A stretch of 10,936 nt of DNA from Euryarchaeota archaeon UBA596 (GCA_002498205.1 DAGQ01000011.1:1-10936); one strand, 5' to 3'; numbered from the stretch's first letter, positions 1-6,839 are shown. The notes: generated by a model not told the origin, from the sequence alone. A program made the numbers and translations.

Positions 1-548
1 GGCCATTTTCTTATTAAAATAAATGGAAACTCTATTTCATCTTTAGGCCAACAAGCAAGATAGGATCCAAGCAATCCAAACGCTGCACCAGAGGCTCCTA
101 AAGCGGGAACTGTAGAACCTGCGTTGAAAATTACCCAACTAATACTACCCCCTAATCCACCAATCAGATACACTACCATAAATCTTCTATTTCCAAGTCT
201 TAATTCTAGAGGTATTCCGATTAAAGCAATTACAATTACATTCGAAAGAATATGAAAATAATCCGCATGTAACCATGTCGCAGTCAACATTCTATGAAGT
301 TCAATAGGATCCCATGCAATGTCTGGAATTGTTACTAACAAATTATGTGGATCTACATGTACATCTGTCATTGAATAAATTAAACTAAAAATTCTTTGTA
401 ACAAAAAAGTAACCAATAATGAAATTGTTGTTGCGAGAGCAAAACTAGTTTTGTTTTTATATGCAAGAATAAAAGGACTTACAGCAGTCGAAATCAATAA
501 AAATAATCCAATCCAATGAGGAATATCCATCTCGTACCATAATGACAT
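1..548 (-). CDS. Rhomboid-family intramembrane serine protease (N-terminal part, cut by window edge)
   Basis: I translated this frame by hand from an ATG at 548; it stays open to the left edge, giving 182 residues without a stop. Rhomboids cleave membrane-protein substrates inside the bilayer using a Ser/His dyad. The visible hallmarks are the H94-ADYF-H99-ILSN-103 segment in an early membrane helix (the rhomboid HxxxxHxxxN signature), a following charged stretch (ELRLGNRRF), a glycine-rich helix, and the GASG motif at 151-154 with the expected nucleophile Ser153. The catalytic His of the later helix lies beyond the edge, so activity cannot be judged. The first 60 residues hold two hydrophobic helices. 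An alternative in-frame ATG is at 530. The gene is divergent from nmd3. The family call is secure; the substrate is unknown. Confidence 0.88.
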   Translation of the reverse strand, partial: MSLWYEMDIPHWIGLFLLISTAVSPFILAYKNKTSFALATTISLLVTFLLQRIFSLIYSMTDVHVDPHNLLVTIPDIAWDPIELHRMLTATWLHADYFHILSNVIVIALIGIPLELRLGNRRFMVVYLIGGLGGSISWVIFNAGSTVPALGASGAAFGLLGSYLACWPKDEIEFPFILIRKW

Positions 549-665
549 TTTGTCCGCTCAACCACTGCTAAAGAGTACTTGTTTGTTGTATTTCTCCTAA
601 TTTACTCTAAAACTATGAAGGTATGGGTTTTATGAAAAGAGTGCGAGACGCAATATTTGAGGAAC
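549..665. promoter_or_regulatory. Divergent intergenic region, rhomboid / nmd3
   Basis: About 117 bases separate the two divergent starts, so both promoters should lie here. For nmd3, a TTTTATGA stretch around 628-635 is the best TATA-like element; it lies about 25 bases before a TTG at 657 and 34 before the ATG at 666. For the rhomboid no convincing TATA element was found. A GAGG at 659-662 lies 3 bases before the nmd3 ATG, too close to be a normal ribosome-binding site. The element assignments are weak. Confidence 0.35.
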
Positions 666-1763
666 ATGTCATTAGGTGAAGAATTTTGTATTGTCTGTGG
701 AGGAAAACCACCACTTTACATAGATAGATTATGCGAATCATGTTTACGTATTAGACATACCATTTCACAAATAAATGATAGAATTCAGTATACTAGATGT
801 TCACGTTCAGGAACAATTCAAACGGACCAAGGATGGATAGAACTTAATGACCAGGATTTACATGATTTATTGGTACAAAAAAATCTTGAGATTCATGAAA
901 TTGCTGAAGAAGTAATTGTTGACATTACTGCTCAAAAAATTGATGATAGAAACACTAGACTATTAATTCACGTTGAAGGAAAAATAGCAAATCTTCCATT
1001 TGAGGATGATCATGAAACAATCATTAGATGTTCTAACGGTGTTAGTCCTTCTGCATCTAGACAAGCTGGAAATTATTTTGAAGCCACAGTACAACTTCGT
1101 TCAATAGGCAGAAAACTTGAAGATTCAGAATTAAACATGCTTAGAAATAGCCTCACAAATCTTATAGAAAATTTACCAAAAGATCCAATGCATTTCATTA
1201 CCAAAGAAGGACCCGTGCAAGGTGGTTATGACGTTGTTTTCGGCTCAAAAGGGCTTGCGCGTTCATGGGCAAGAGAATTAACTAAAAAGTGGGGTGGACA
1301 AACAAAAGAGTCCAATAAAATAGTCGGAAGAAAAGATGGTAATGATGTTACAAGGCTAACTATCGTATATCGCAAACCCGCTTTTGATGTTGGTGATGTA
1401 TTATTGTGGCGTTCTGAATACTTTCGAGTATATGCGTGGCTTCCAAATGGAGTCACATTACTAAAAATTTCTCAAAACCATAGAATTGGAGCTTCATGGA
1501 GAGATTTAGAAAATGTACAAGTTTTGAGTAAAGTTTCAGAACAGGTAGTCGTAACACCATTAAATGTAGACTCTCAAATCATTGAATTTTTAGACGAAAG
1601 GGATTGGAAAACAAAGATGGTACAATTACCATGGGATTGGGATGATTCTAGAGAAAATGTAGAAGCTGCCTATATCATAGACGAATGGATATCACTACCT
1701 AGACTAACTTCTCAGGGAGATATTCAAAACCATCTATTAGATGGCAATGACTCAGAGGAGTGA
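666..1763 (+). CDS. nmd3: NMD3 family protein (archaeal 60S/50S maturation factor homologue)
   Basis: In eukaryotes NMD3 is the adaptor that binds the pre-60S subunit for export. Archaea keep a shorter homologue, presumably acting on 50S maturation or quality control in the cytoplasm. The protein is 365 residues from the ATG at 666. It opens with a compact zinc-binding motif, C8-x2-C11 and C23-x2-C26, in the setting FCIVCG...LCESCL that is typical of archaeal NMD3. A long alpha/beta body follows, including the segment ITKEGPVQGGYDVVFGS-KGLAR, and an acidic C-terminus. A TTG at 657 would add three residues and sits 25 bases after a TATA-like stretch, so the true start is uncertain. The next gene follows with its ribosome-binding site inside the end of this one, so the two are probably co-transcribed. 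The family call rests on the zinc motif, length and overall look. Confidence 0.85.
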   Translation: MSLGEEFCIVCGGKPPLYIDRLCESCLRIRHTISQINDRIQYTRCSRSGTIQTDQGWIELNDQDLHDLLVQKNLEIHEIAEEVIVDITAQKIDDRNTRLLIHVEGKIANLPFEDDHETIIRCSNGVSPSASRQAGNYFEATVQLRSIGRKLEDSELNMLRNSLTNLIENLPKDPMHFITKEGPVQGGYDVVFGSKGLARSWARELTKKWGGQTKESNKIVGRKDGNDVTRLTIVYRKPAFDVGDVLLWRSEYFRVYAWLPNGVTLLKISQNHRIGASWRDLENVQVLSKVSEQVVVTPLNVDSQIIEFLDERDWKTKMVQLPWDWDDSRENVEAAYIIDEWISLPRLTSQGDIQNHLLDGNDSEE

Positions 1764-1764
1764 T
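1754..1764 (+). promoter_or_regulatory. Shine-Dalgarno site for the isomerase gene, overlapping the nmd3 stop
   Basis: AGAGGAGTGAT resembles the archaeal anti-16S consensus GGAGGTGAT and spans the nmd3 TGA stop. Its GGAG ends 8 bases before the ATG at 1769, good spacing for that codon. The upstream in-frame GTG at 1760 lies within the site itself and so is an unlikely start. This is the clearest ribosome-binding site in the window. Confidence 0.6.
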
Positions 1765-1768
1765 TTTA

Positions 1769-2848
1769 ATGGATGAATTAAACATTTCAGAATTAGCAGA
1801 AAAATTAGACTCTGACAACATGCTTGATTCACTTCGAAGTTTTGTAAATGATTTAGTTCAGTCTTTTACACAATTTGATTTTGATGTCCCCGAATGGATG
1901 GACAAAATTGGTTCAACTCAATGGGAAGGCATTCTATGTCTTGGAATGGGTGGGTCTGGTGCAGCTGGAAAGTTTCTAAAAACAATTTTTGATTCAGAAG
2001 GACAAATTCCAATAATTGCTTGGAGAAATTATGAGATTCCTAAATGGTGGAATAAAAAGTGGTTAGTCATTGCTACATCATATAGTGGAAATACCGAAGA
2101 AACACTTGATGGAGTTACAAGTATTCTTGAAAAGGATGGTACTATAATTACCATTTCATCTGGAGGGATGATGGCTGGTTTATCTGAAATGAATCATAAT
2201 GCTCACCAAATTTTTGTACCTGGTGGAAGAAGTCCAAGAGCCGCATTTGGGTATTTATTTGGTACACAAATCGCACTTGTATGGAAATTATATTTGTTAG
2301 AGAGGCCGAATAAAAATAAACTAGAAGAAATGTTATCAAGATTGGCTGATGAAATTGATAATTCTGACTTTATTCAAAATGAAAAATCTCCAACTCTTCA
2401 ACTTGCAAATGAATTATTAGATAGCCCAATCGCAATTGTTTCAAGTAGAGAAATGGGGATTGCTGCAGAGAGGTTCGCTACACAAATTAATGAAAATGCA
2501 GGAAGATTCGCTAGATATTCAATATTGCCTGAAATGAATCATAATGAAATTATAGCTTGGGGAATGAAAGGAGACATAAAGGATCCAATGACTGAAACAC
2601 AATCTACAATAATTTTAGATTCTCCCCTAATTCATTCTAGAAATGAAGTTAGAATGAAATGGTTTACGCACCATATCAAATCTCAATCTGCTTGGAAAGT
2701 TCAAGCAGAAGGTGAATCATTGTTAGAATGTTTACTACACGTATGTATTTTGATGGATTGGACAAGTTGTGCATTAAGTTTGTTACATGGTAAAGACCCT
2801 TCATCAATTCCAAGTATTAATTCATTGAAAAGACATCTTTCCGATTAA
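1769..2848 (+). CDS. Bifunctional phosphoglucose/phosphomannose isomerase (SIS-domain PGI/PMI family)
   Basis: This cytosolic enzyme interconverts fructose 6-phosphate with glucose 6-phosphate and mannose 6-phosphate, linking glycolysis/gluconeogenesis to mannose-sugar synthesis. From the ATG at 1769 it is 359 residues, slightly longer than many family members (about 300-350). It has two SIS domains. Sugar-phosphate motifs are GMGGSG (59-64), TSYSGNTEET (103-112), the family segment PGGRSPRAAFGYL (151-163), and NEN...PEMNHNEI (241-261). The pair E242 and H258 has the 16-residue spacing of the catalytic Glu and His described for the Pyrobaculum aerophilum enzyme, as I recall it. The start is chosen by the Shine-Dalgarno at 1754-1764. 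It lies directly after nmd3, in a probable operon with no obvious functional link. Its stop overlaps that of the convergent M23 gene. Confidence 0.93.
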   Translation: MDELNISELAEKLDSDNMLDSLRSFVNDLVQSFTQFDFDVPEWMDKIGSTQWEGILCLGMGGSGAAGKFLKTIFDSEGQIPIIAWRNYEIPKWWNKKWLVIATSYSGNTEETLDGVTSILEKDGTIITISSGGMMAGLSEMNHNAHQIFVPGGRSPRAAFGYLFGTQIALVWKLYLLERPNKNKLEEMLSRLADEIDNSDFIQNEKSPTLQLANELLDSPIAIVSSREMGIAAERFATQINENAGRFARYSILPEMNHNEIIAWGMKGDIKDPMTETQSTIILDSPLIHSRNEVRMKWFTHHIKSQSAWKVQAEGESLLECLLHVCILMDWTSCALSLLHGKDPSSIPSINSLKRHLSD

Positions 2849-3456
2849 TATAATGGCCCTAATACAAGTCTTGGGTCTGGATATTTCTCTAATGCTAAAT
2901 CTCTCTCATCAGGTGTAACAACTCCAGGCAAATCACAATTCAAAGGTTCCTCCAACGAAAGTTGAAAATGAACATGAGGCTCCCAACCTCCATTTTCATT
3001 TTTATCTCCAAGCCAACCTATTAATTGTCCTTTTTCAACAATATCACCTATTTTGAAAGTTTCTAATGATTTAGAACTTAAATGACCATAGAGCGCCCAT
3101 AATTTTGTACCATTAAACTCATGTTCCATTATTATTACATTACCATAATCTCCTTCTGCTGGTAGATATTTTTTATCAAAAATGGTGCCATCATAAAATG
3201 CATAAATTGGAGTTCCCACAGGACCGCCAATATCTATTCCAACATGATGGGTTCTCTTACCCTCAAATAATTCAGATTCATACAAACCTTTCCGATTTTC
3301 GTCATATTTTCCAATAGAATACTCAAGAGGAGATATCTCGGCCCCTTTAGTGAAATCATGAACATGATATAATTCTGGAAGTTCTAGAATAAAATGAAAA
3401 TCATAACCACGAAAATCGAGGAGGGGGTGTTCCTTCATTGTTACTTCTTTATACAT
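2845..3456 (-). CDS. M23-family (LytM-like) zinc metallopeptidase, no signal peptide
   Basis: M23 enzymes are zinc endopeptidases, in bacteria mostly cutting glycine-rich peptide bridges of murein. Here, in 203 residues from the ATG at 3456, the full LytM active-site set is present: H71-x3-D75 (HVGID), YGHL with H125, and H161-x-H163 (PHVHFQL). Zinc ligands would be H71, D75 and H163, with H161 and H125 as catalytic histidines. The core folds as expected: GTPIYAFYDG, a glycine turn YGNVIIMEH, and KGQLIGWLGD. The N-terminus (MYKEVTMKEHPLLDF) is charged and has no signal peptide or membrane segment, so the protein should be cytosolic. That is odd for a wall hydrolase, and archaea lack murein. 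Alternative starts are TTG 3462 and ATG 3438. The ATG at 3456 is favoured by a TATA-like element 24 bases upstream. The physiological substrate is unknown. Confidence 0.88.
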   Translation of the reverse strand: MYKEVTMKEHPLLDFRGYDFHFILELPELYHVHDFTKGAEISPLEYSIGKYDENRKGLYESELFEGKRTHHVGIDIGGPVGTPIYAFYDGTIFDKKYLPAEGDYGNVIIMEHEFNGTKLWALYGHLSSKSLETFKIGDIVEKGQLIGWLGDKNENGGWEPHVHFQLSLEEPLNCDLPGVVTPDERDLALEKYPDPRLVLGPLY

Positions 3457-3515
3457 CAACAATAATAACTACTCGCTATAATTCTAATTTTTAATCGCAA
3501 TGTTATCATAACGTC
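3457..3515. promoter_or_regulatory. Compact divergent promoter region, M23 / 309-residue orphan
   Basis: Only 59 bases separate two divergent starts. For the plus gene, TTTTTAAT (3488-3495) is centred about 25 bases before the TTG at 3516. For the minus gene, AATTATA (3477-3483) is centred 24 bases before the ATG at 3456. Neither start has a ribosome-binding site, which fits leaderless archaeal transcripts with TATA boxes near -25. A perfect inverted repeat, GTTAT-C-ATAAC (3502-3512), lies between the plus TATA-like element and its start and could be an operator. The TATA calls were made by eye. Confidence 0.4.
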
Positions 3516-4445
3516 TTGCATGTGCTATGTTTAGGTGAGGCTTTGGGGAACGTAAGTGTACTGACAAATGTCACATTAAAACAATTGATAGAAGAAGCAC
3601 CAGTACGCTGGCCAACAATTTGGGATGAAAATGTAGAAAGGAAAAATTGTTTGATTTTGCTTCCAAGAAAATCTAGACCAGAAATAGAACAACATGGATT
3701 TTATGTAGAGCATAAACATCCTGTATTTGCATTATTTTACAGACCAAGAGATGAAGCAAACACAATTCGTTCAAGAGGGATTGATCCTTTGTCTGCATCC
3801 TATCAATTCGTAAATATTGCTGTTAATGATCTAGAATTATGGGTTAAAGATTTAGTTTCAAATCAGGGTTATGAAAAATCATCTACAATTATTGAACCAT
3901 TACCATCTAATGCAATATCATCAATTAGGCTTGGTTTTGAAGCCTTTGAAATGGAAACTTATGCCCATAATTCATTAGATTACTTTGGAAAATTGCCATT
4001 AGTGATGCCCCCTTCTAGTCTAGTTTCTAAAGCATTTCTATCAATTCCAGATATTGTTCCATTAACCCCTACAATTCCTGAACCTGAAGAAGTTCAAGAA
4101 GTTGAAGAACAAGTAATTACTACTCCCGTTGTTGAAGAAAAACCAACTATAGAAATAAATGAAATTAAAGAAGAAACTGTAGAAATAGAAGAAAATACTT
4201 CAGTTAATCCTAAACCTATTCTTGAAGAAAAAGCAGCACCTGCTCCAAAAGCAATTGTTGAAGAACAAACATCATTACCTGGAGTTGGTGTTGAATCAGA
4301 ATTTAGAATGATTGTTCAAAAATTGATGGCTGAGGGGTTAGATCATCAAGCAATAATGGAAAATACAGAATTTCAAGACATAAGTGATAGAGCAACTGCT
4401 GCCGGTATTAACACATGGGAATTGTTTCTTAAATTAGCCACCTAA
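3516..4445 (+). CDS. Unrecognised protein: globular N-domain, Pro/Glu-rich linker, small helical C-domain
   Basis: I do not recognise this 309-residue protein. Residues 1-180 look like a globular alpha/beta domain beginning with a beta strand (HVLCLG) and containing hydrophobic strands such as NCLILLP (44-50) and PVFALFYRP (69-77). Residues 181-255 form a low-complexity acidic linker rich in Pro, Glu and Val, with repeated VEE/EEK-type units (EEVQEVEEQV, VVEEKP, ILEEKA, IVEEQ). Residues 259-309 look like a small all-helical domain ending WELFLKLAT. There is no signal peptide or membrane helix. TTG 3516 is the furthest upstream start and GTG 3522 is an alternative; the TATA-like element at 3488-3495 favours TTG. 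A flexible acidic tether joining two domains suggests a scaffold or interaction protein, but that is only inference. It precedes the zinc-ribbon gene by 48 bases on the same strand. Confidence 0.8.
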   Translation: MHVLCLGEALGNVSVLTNVTLKQLIEEAPVRWPTIWDENVERKNCLILLPRKSRPEIEQHGFYVEHKHPVFALFYRPRDEANTIRSRGIDPLSASYQFVNIAVNDLELWVKDLVSNQGYEKSSTIIEPLPSNAISSIRLGFEAFEMETYAHNSLDYFGKLPLVMPPSSLVSKAFLSIPDIVPLTPTIPEPEEVQEVEEQVITTPVVEEKPTIEINEIKEETVEIEENTSVNPKPILEEKAAPAPKAIVEEQTSLPGVGVESEFRMIVQKLMAEGLDHQAIMENTEFQDISDRATAAGINTWELFLKLAT

Positions 4446-4493
4446 TCGCCGACAGTTTCAATTGGATAAGTTGTTTCGATATAGTCGAGCACA

Positions 4494-4733
4494 ATGTATT
4501 TTTGTACAAGTTGTGGAATGGAACAAAAGAATCCTACTAAATTTTGTAGAAATTGTGGGGAAAGAGGAATTGATTCAAGAATACTTACATCATTGAAAAT
4601 TGAAGCGGACCAAGTAAATTTGAAAAAAGGTGGAAATGAAGCTACAAATGAAAGTATGAATACATTAGATGCTATTGAAAAGTTCAGAAGAGAAGCTGAT
4701 GAACTTGCTAGAAGAAAAAATCAACAAAATTAA
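4494..4733 (+). CDS. Small zinc-ribbon protein
   Basis: This is a 79-residue protein. Residues 1-24 form one zinc ribbon with C4-x2-C7 and C18-x2-C21 (FCTSCG...FCRNCG), the common pattern of stand-alone zinc-ribbon domains. The remaining 55 residues are polar and charged, with a predicted amphipathic helix near the C-terminus (TLDAIEKFRREADELARR). The stop is one base before the methylase start at 4735, so the two are likely translationally coupled. No ribosome-binding site is visible before 4494. The role is unknown. A small zinc protein beside a METTL5-like methylase recalls the Trm112 partner protein, but this sequence lacks the Trm112 layout and is probably not that protein. Confidence 0.82.
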   Translation: MYFCTSCGMEQKNPTKFCRNCGERGIDSRILTSLKIEADQVNLKKGGNEATNESMNTLDAIEKFRREADELARRKNQQN

Positions 4734-4734
4734 G

Positions 4735-5439
4735 ATGAATATGACCATCAAAAAAGCCGCTTGGATGGAAAAAATTTCAATGGGAGAACTACCCAAACAT
4801 AAACATCTTGCAATTCTTCTTTCCCTTCTTCCTCAGCAAGAGAAAAGAAACTTAGAATTAGAACAATATACAACACCGGGTGATCTTGCTTCAAAGTGGA
4901 TTCATGGAATATATAATTCAAGAGAAAATGGATTTTCTAATCTTAATATAATTGATATTGGATGTGGAAATGGGGTTTTAGGTTTAGGATGTGCACTAAT
5001 GGGTGCAAAGAAACTAACATTAATTGATAGTGATAAAGAAGCAATTAAAGTAGCAAAAAAAAGCCATCTAATGCTTAGTGAAAATGTGAATTTAGATACT
5101 GAAATCGATTTTATCAATTCACATATCGGTAAAGATTCAATAAAGATTCCAAATAATTCATTAATAATTTCTAATCCACCTTGGGGAACTCAAAAACATA
5201 AATCAGATAGGCCAATCCTAGATTCAATTTTTAATTCGAATACTGAAGAAATTCATATAATGCATACTAATAAAAATAGTCATCTAATTCCTTTTGCAAA
5301 AGAACACGGATGGGATGCAATAAAGATGATTGAAGCAGATTTCATGATTCCTGCTCTATATCAACATCACAAGCAAAAAAACTCAACTACTGAGATAATT
5401 TGTTGGAAATTTTTCAAACCCACTAAAGGGGAGGTTTAA
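4735..5439 (+). CDS. METTL5-like SAM-dependent RNA methylase
   Basis: Human METTL5 makes an N6-methyladenosine in 18S rRNA; archaeal relatives (COG2263-type predicted RNA methylases) probably modify rRNA. This 234-residue protein follows the METTL5 order closely. LEQYTTPGDLA (42-52) is the family's N-terminal signature. The SAM-binding motif I is DIGCGNG (74-80), followed by LGLGCALMGA and an acidic strand end, LIDSD. NPPW (147-150) with following GT is the catalytic motif for amino-group methylation of a base, with Trp in place of the usual Phe. The C-terminal part has a histidine/lysine stretch (YQHHKQKNS) where METTL5 has its own YKFHKKKS. The start is ATG 4735, one base after the zinc-ribbon stop; ATG 4741 is an alternative. 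It precedes csl4 by 33 bases, a pairing that makes sense for RNA processing. Confidence 0.88.
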   Translation: MNMTIKKAAWMEKISMGELPKHKHLAILLSLLPQQEKRNLELEQYTTPGDLASKWIHGIYNSRENGFSNLNIIDIGCGNGVLGLGCALMGAKKLTLIDSDKEAIKVAKKSHLMLSENVNLDTEIDFINSHIGKDSIKIPNNSLIISNPPWGTQKHKSDRPILDSIFNSNTEEIHIMHTNKNSHLIPFAKEHGWDAIKMIEADFMIPALYQHHKQKNSTTEIICWKFFKPTKGEV

Positions 5440-5472
5440 CAAGCGGAAGTAAGACGGCCATTTGAGCAAGAG

Positions 5473-6837
5473 ATGGGCGCATCATTCATTACACCTGGTG
5501 AAGTCATTGAGAATTCATCAAATCTAACCCCTGGTAAAGGTACTATTGAACATGAAGGAAGCATTATTGCTATGGTTCAAGGAGAGGTCATTATTGATTC
5601 AAAATCAAATACAGTTAGTGTAACAAATGATGATGATATGCCAACTCCAAAAGTTGGAGACTACCTAATTGGCGTAGTTGATAGATTAGGAGAAAAAGCA
5701 GCAACAATAAAAATAATCCAAATTGAAGGTGATGGAAGAAGTATTTTACCTCAACATCAATATGCAGATATTTATGTTGCTGGAATTGTAGATCGATTTC
5801 TTCCAGCACCCGTAGATGCAATGCGCAGAAGAGACCTTGTCAGAGTAAAAGTTACTGAAACTAATCCTGTTTTGAAGGTAAATACTAGAGATGATGAAAA
5901 ATGTGGAGTCTTATCAGCATTATGCCCTCAATGTGGTAATGACCTATATGCAAAAGCAGAAGGGGACAATAATGTTCACTGCTCACAATGTGAATATTCT
6001 GGATATCGTGTATTATCAAATGGTTTTGGACAAGGATATGAACTAGAGAAAAATGGTGCAGCTTCTTATAATCGATTAAAACAACGTTGGTCGAAAGAAT
6101 TTGATGAGATTTTCAAAGCGGGTATTCCTGCAAGAAGTGTACTTTTAAGTGCAGACCATCGTTTTGATGGAAGAAAAATAATAAGACCTAACTTTGAAGG
6201 ATCTGGTGGAAATAATCACAGAAATGAACGACCTAAAGGAACTAAATTATTTGTTGGCGGATTAGCTAGAAGTATTGATACTGAAAGATTAAAAGAGTTA
6301 TTTTCAAAACATGGAGATGTAATTGATGCAATTGTAATGACAGATAAAGAAACCGGAAATTCAAGAGGGTTTGGATTTGTTACTTATTCTGGCAAAGCAT
6401 CTGCCGATGTTGCAATTAAAGAATTACATAAATTCGAACTAAACGGACGAAAAATCACAGTAAATAATGCTGATGATAAATCCTCATCAAAAAGAGAAAG
6501 AAAACCTTCTGGAAAGAAGATTTTTGTTGGCGGTTTAGATTGGAATGTAGATGAAAAGCAATTAAAACAATTATTCTCAAAATACTGTAAAGTTATCGAT
6601 GTTTCAATTCCACTGAATAGAGAAACTGGAAAAAGTAGAGGTTTTGGTTTTGTTACCGCATCTGAAGATTCAGCAAATAAAGCGATCAAAGCACTAGATG
6701 GATTCGAATTAAATGGACGAAAAATAGGTGTTCGTGAATCAGAAGATAAATCTAAACAAAAAAATAATAGAAATAATAAAAATCAACGCTCTTCAAGAGA
6801 ATTGCAAGCTCGAAGAGAGGAAGGTATTGAGGATTAA
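5473..6837 (+). CDS. csl4: Exosome subunit Csl4 fused to two C-terminal RRM domains
   Basis: Csl4 is one of the RNA-binding cap subunits of the archaeal exosome, which degrades and tails RNA 3' to 5'. Residues 1-50 are the Csl4 N-terminal domain (FITPGEVI...LTPGKGT). Residues about 60-140 are the S1-like domain (KVGDYLIGVVDRLGEKAATIKI). Residues 148-180 are the Csl4 zinc ribbon, C151-x2-C154 and C170-x2-C173. A lysine/arginine-containing helical segment (195-240) and a linker follow. RRM1 (about 258-331) has RNP2 LFVGGL and RNP1 RGFGFVTY. RRM2 (about 349-421) has RNP2 IFVGGL and RNP1 RGFGFVTA. The tail (422-454) is basic and Asn-rich. Ordinary archaeal Csl4 ends after the zinc ribbon at roughly 180-200 residues, so this protein is more than twice that length. 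The frame is uninterrupted. The next gene starts 2 bases after the stop. Confidence 0.93.
   Translation: MGASFITPGEVIENSSNLTPGKGTIEHEGSIIAMVQGEVIIDSKSNTVSVTNDDDMPTPKVGDYLIGVVDRLGEKAATIKIIQIEGDGRSILPQHQYADIYVAGIVDRFLPAPVDAMRRRDLVRVKVTETNPVLKVNTRDDEKCGVLSALCPQCGNDLYAKAEGDNNVHCSQCEYSGYRVLSNGFGQGYELEKNGAASYNRLKQRWSKEFDEIFKAGIPARSVLLSADHRFDGRKIIRPNFEGSGGNNHRNERPKGTKLFVGGLARSIDTERLKELFSKHGDVIDAIVMTDKETGNSRGFGFVTYSGKASADVAIKELHKFELNGRKITVNNADDKSSSKRERKPSGKKIFVGGLDWNVDEKQLKQLFSKYCKVIDVSIPLNRETGKSRGFGFVTASEDSANKAIKALDGFELNGRKIGVRESEDKSKQKNNRNNKNQRSSRELQARREEGIED
6244..6735 (+). repeat. Tandem RRM duplication inside the csl4 fusion gene
   Basis: The two RRM-coding units (6244-6465 and 6517-6735) encode domains that are a little over half identical in a hand alignment (about 41 of 73 positions). 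Blocks LFSK, VID, ETG-x-SRGFGFVT and FELNGRKI are shared. The DNA for FELNGRKI differs at only a few third positions. This points to an internal duplication rather than two separate acquisitions. The last aromatic of RNP1 is Tyr in copy 1 but Ala in copy 2, so the copies may bind RNA differently. Confidence 0.75.
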
Positions 6838-6839
6838 GT

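Noticed and set aside
632..679. Short plus-strand frame ATG-AAA-AGA... of 15 codons overlapping the nmd3 start, a possible leader peptide
   Set aside because: It has no ribosome-binding site, and its ATG falls in the likely TATA region of nmd3.
1226..1456. Minus-strand open frame of 76 codons inside nmd3
   Set aside because: It lies wholly within a well-supported gene, shows no family motif and has a composition typical of an antisense shadow.
2148..2339. Minus-strand open frame of 63 codons inside the isomerase gene
   Set aside because: It is a shadow of the isomerase, whose catalytic motifs are in the plus frame.
4446..4493. Gap between the orphan gene and the zinc-ribbon gene, checked for a promoter or terminator
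   Set aside because: No TATA-like element sits near -25, and no inverted repeat or T-run was seen; nothing supportable.
4902..5117. Minus-strand open frame with Ser/Leu-rich, membrane-like translation
   Set aside because: The hydrophobic look comes from antisense reading of A+T-rich methylase codons; the SAM motif is in the plus frame.
5615..5821. Leu/His-rich minus-strand open frame inside csl4
   Set aside because: It is the antisense of conserved Csl4 S1-domain sequence, with low-complexity translation and no start signal.
6384..6689. Minus-strand open frame of 101 codons across the two RRMs
   Set aside because: It is antisense to the conserved RNP motifs, and its pseudo-repeats reflect the RRM duplication on the plus strand.
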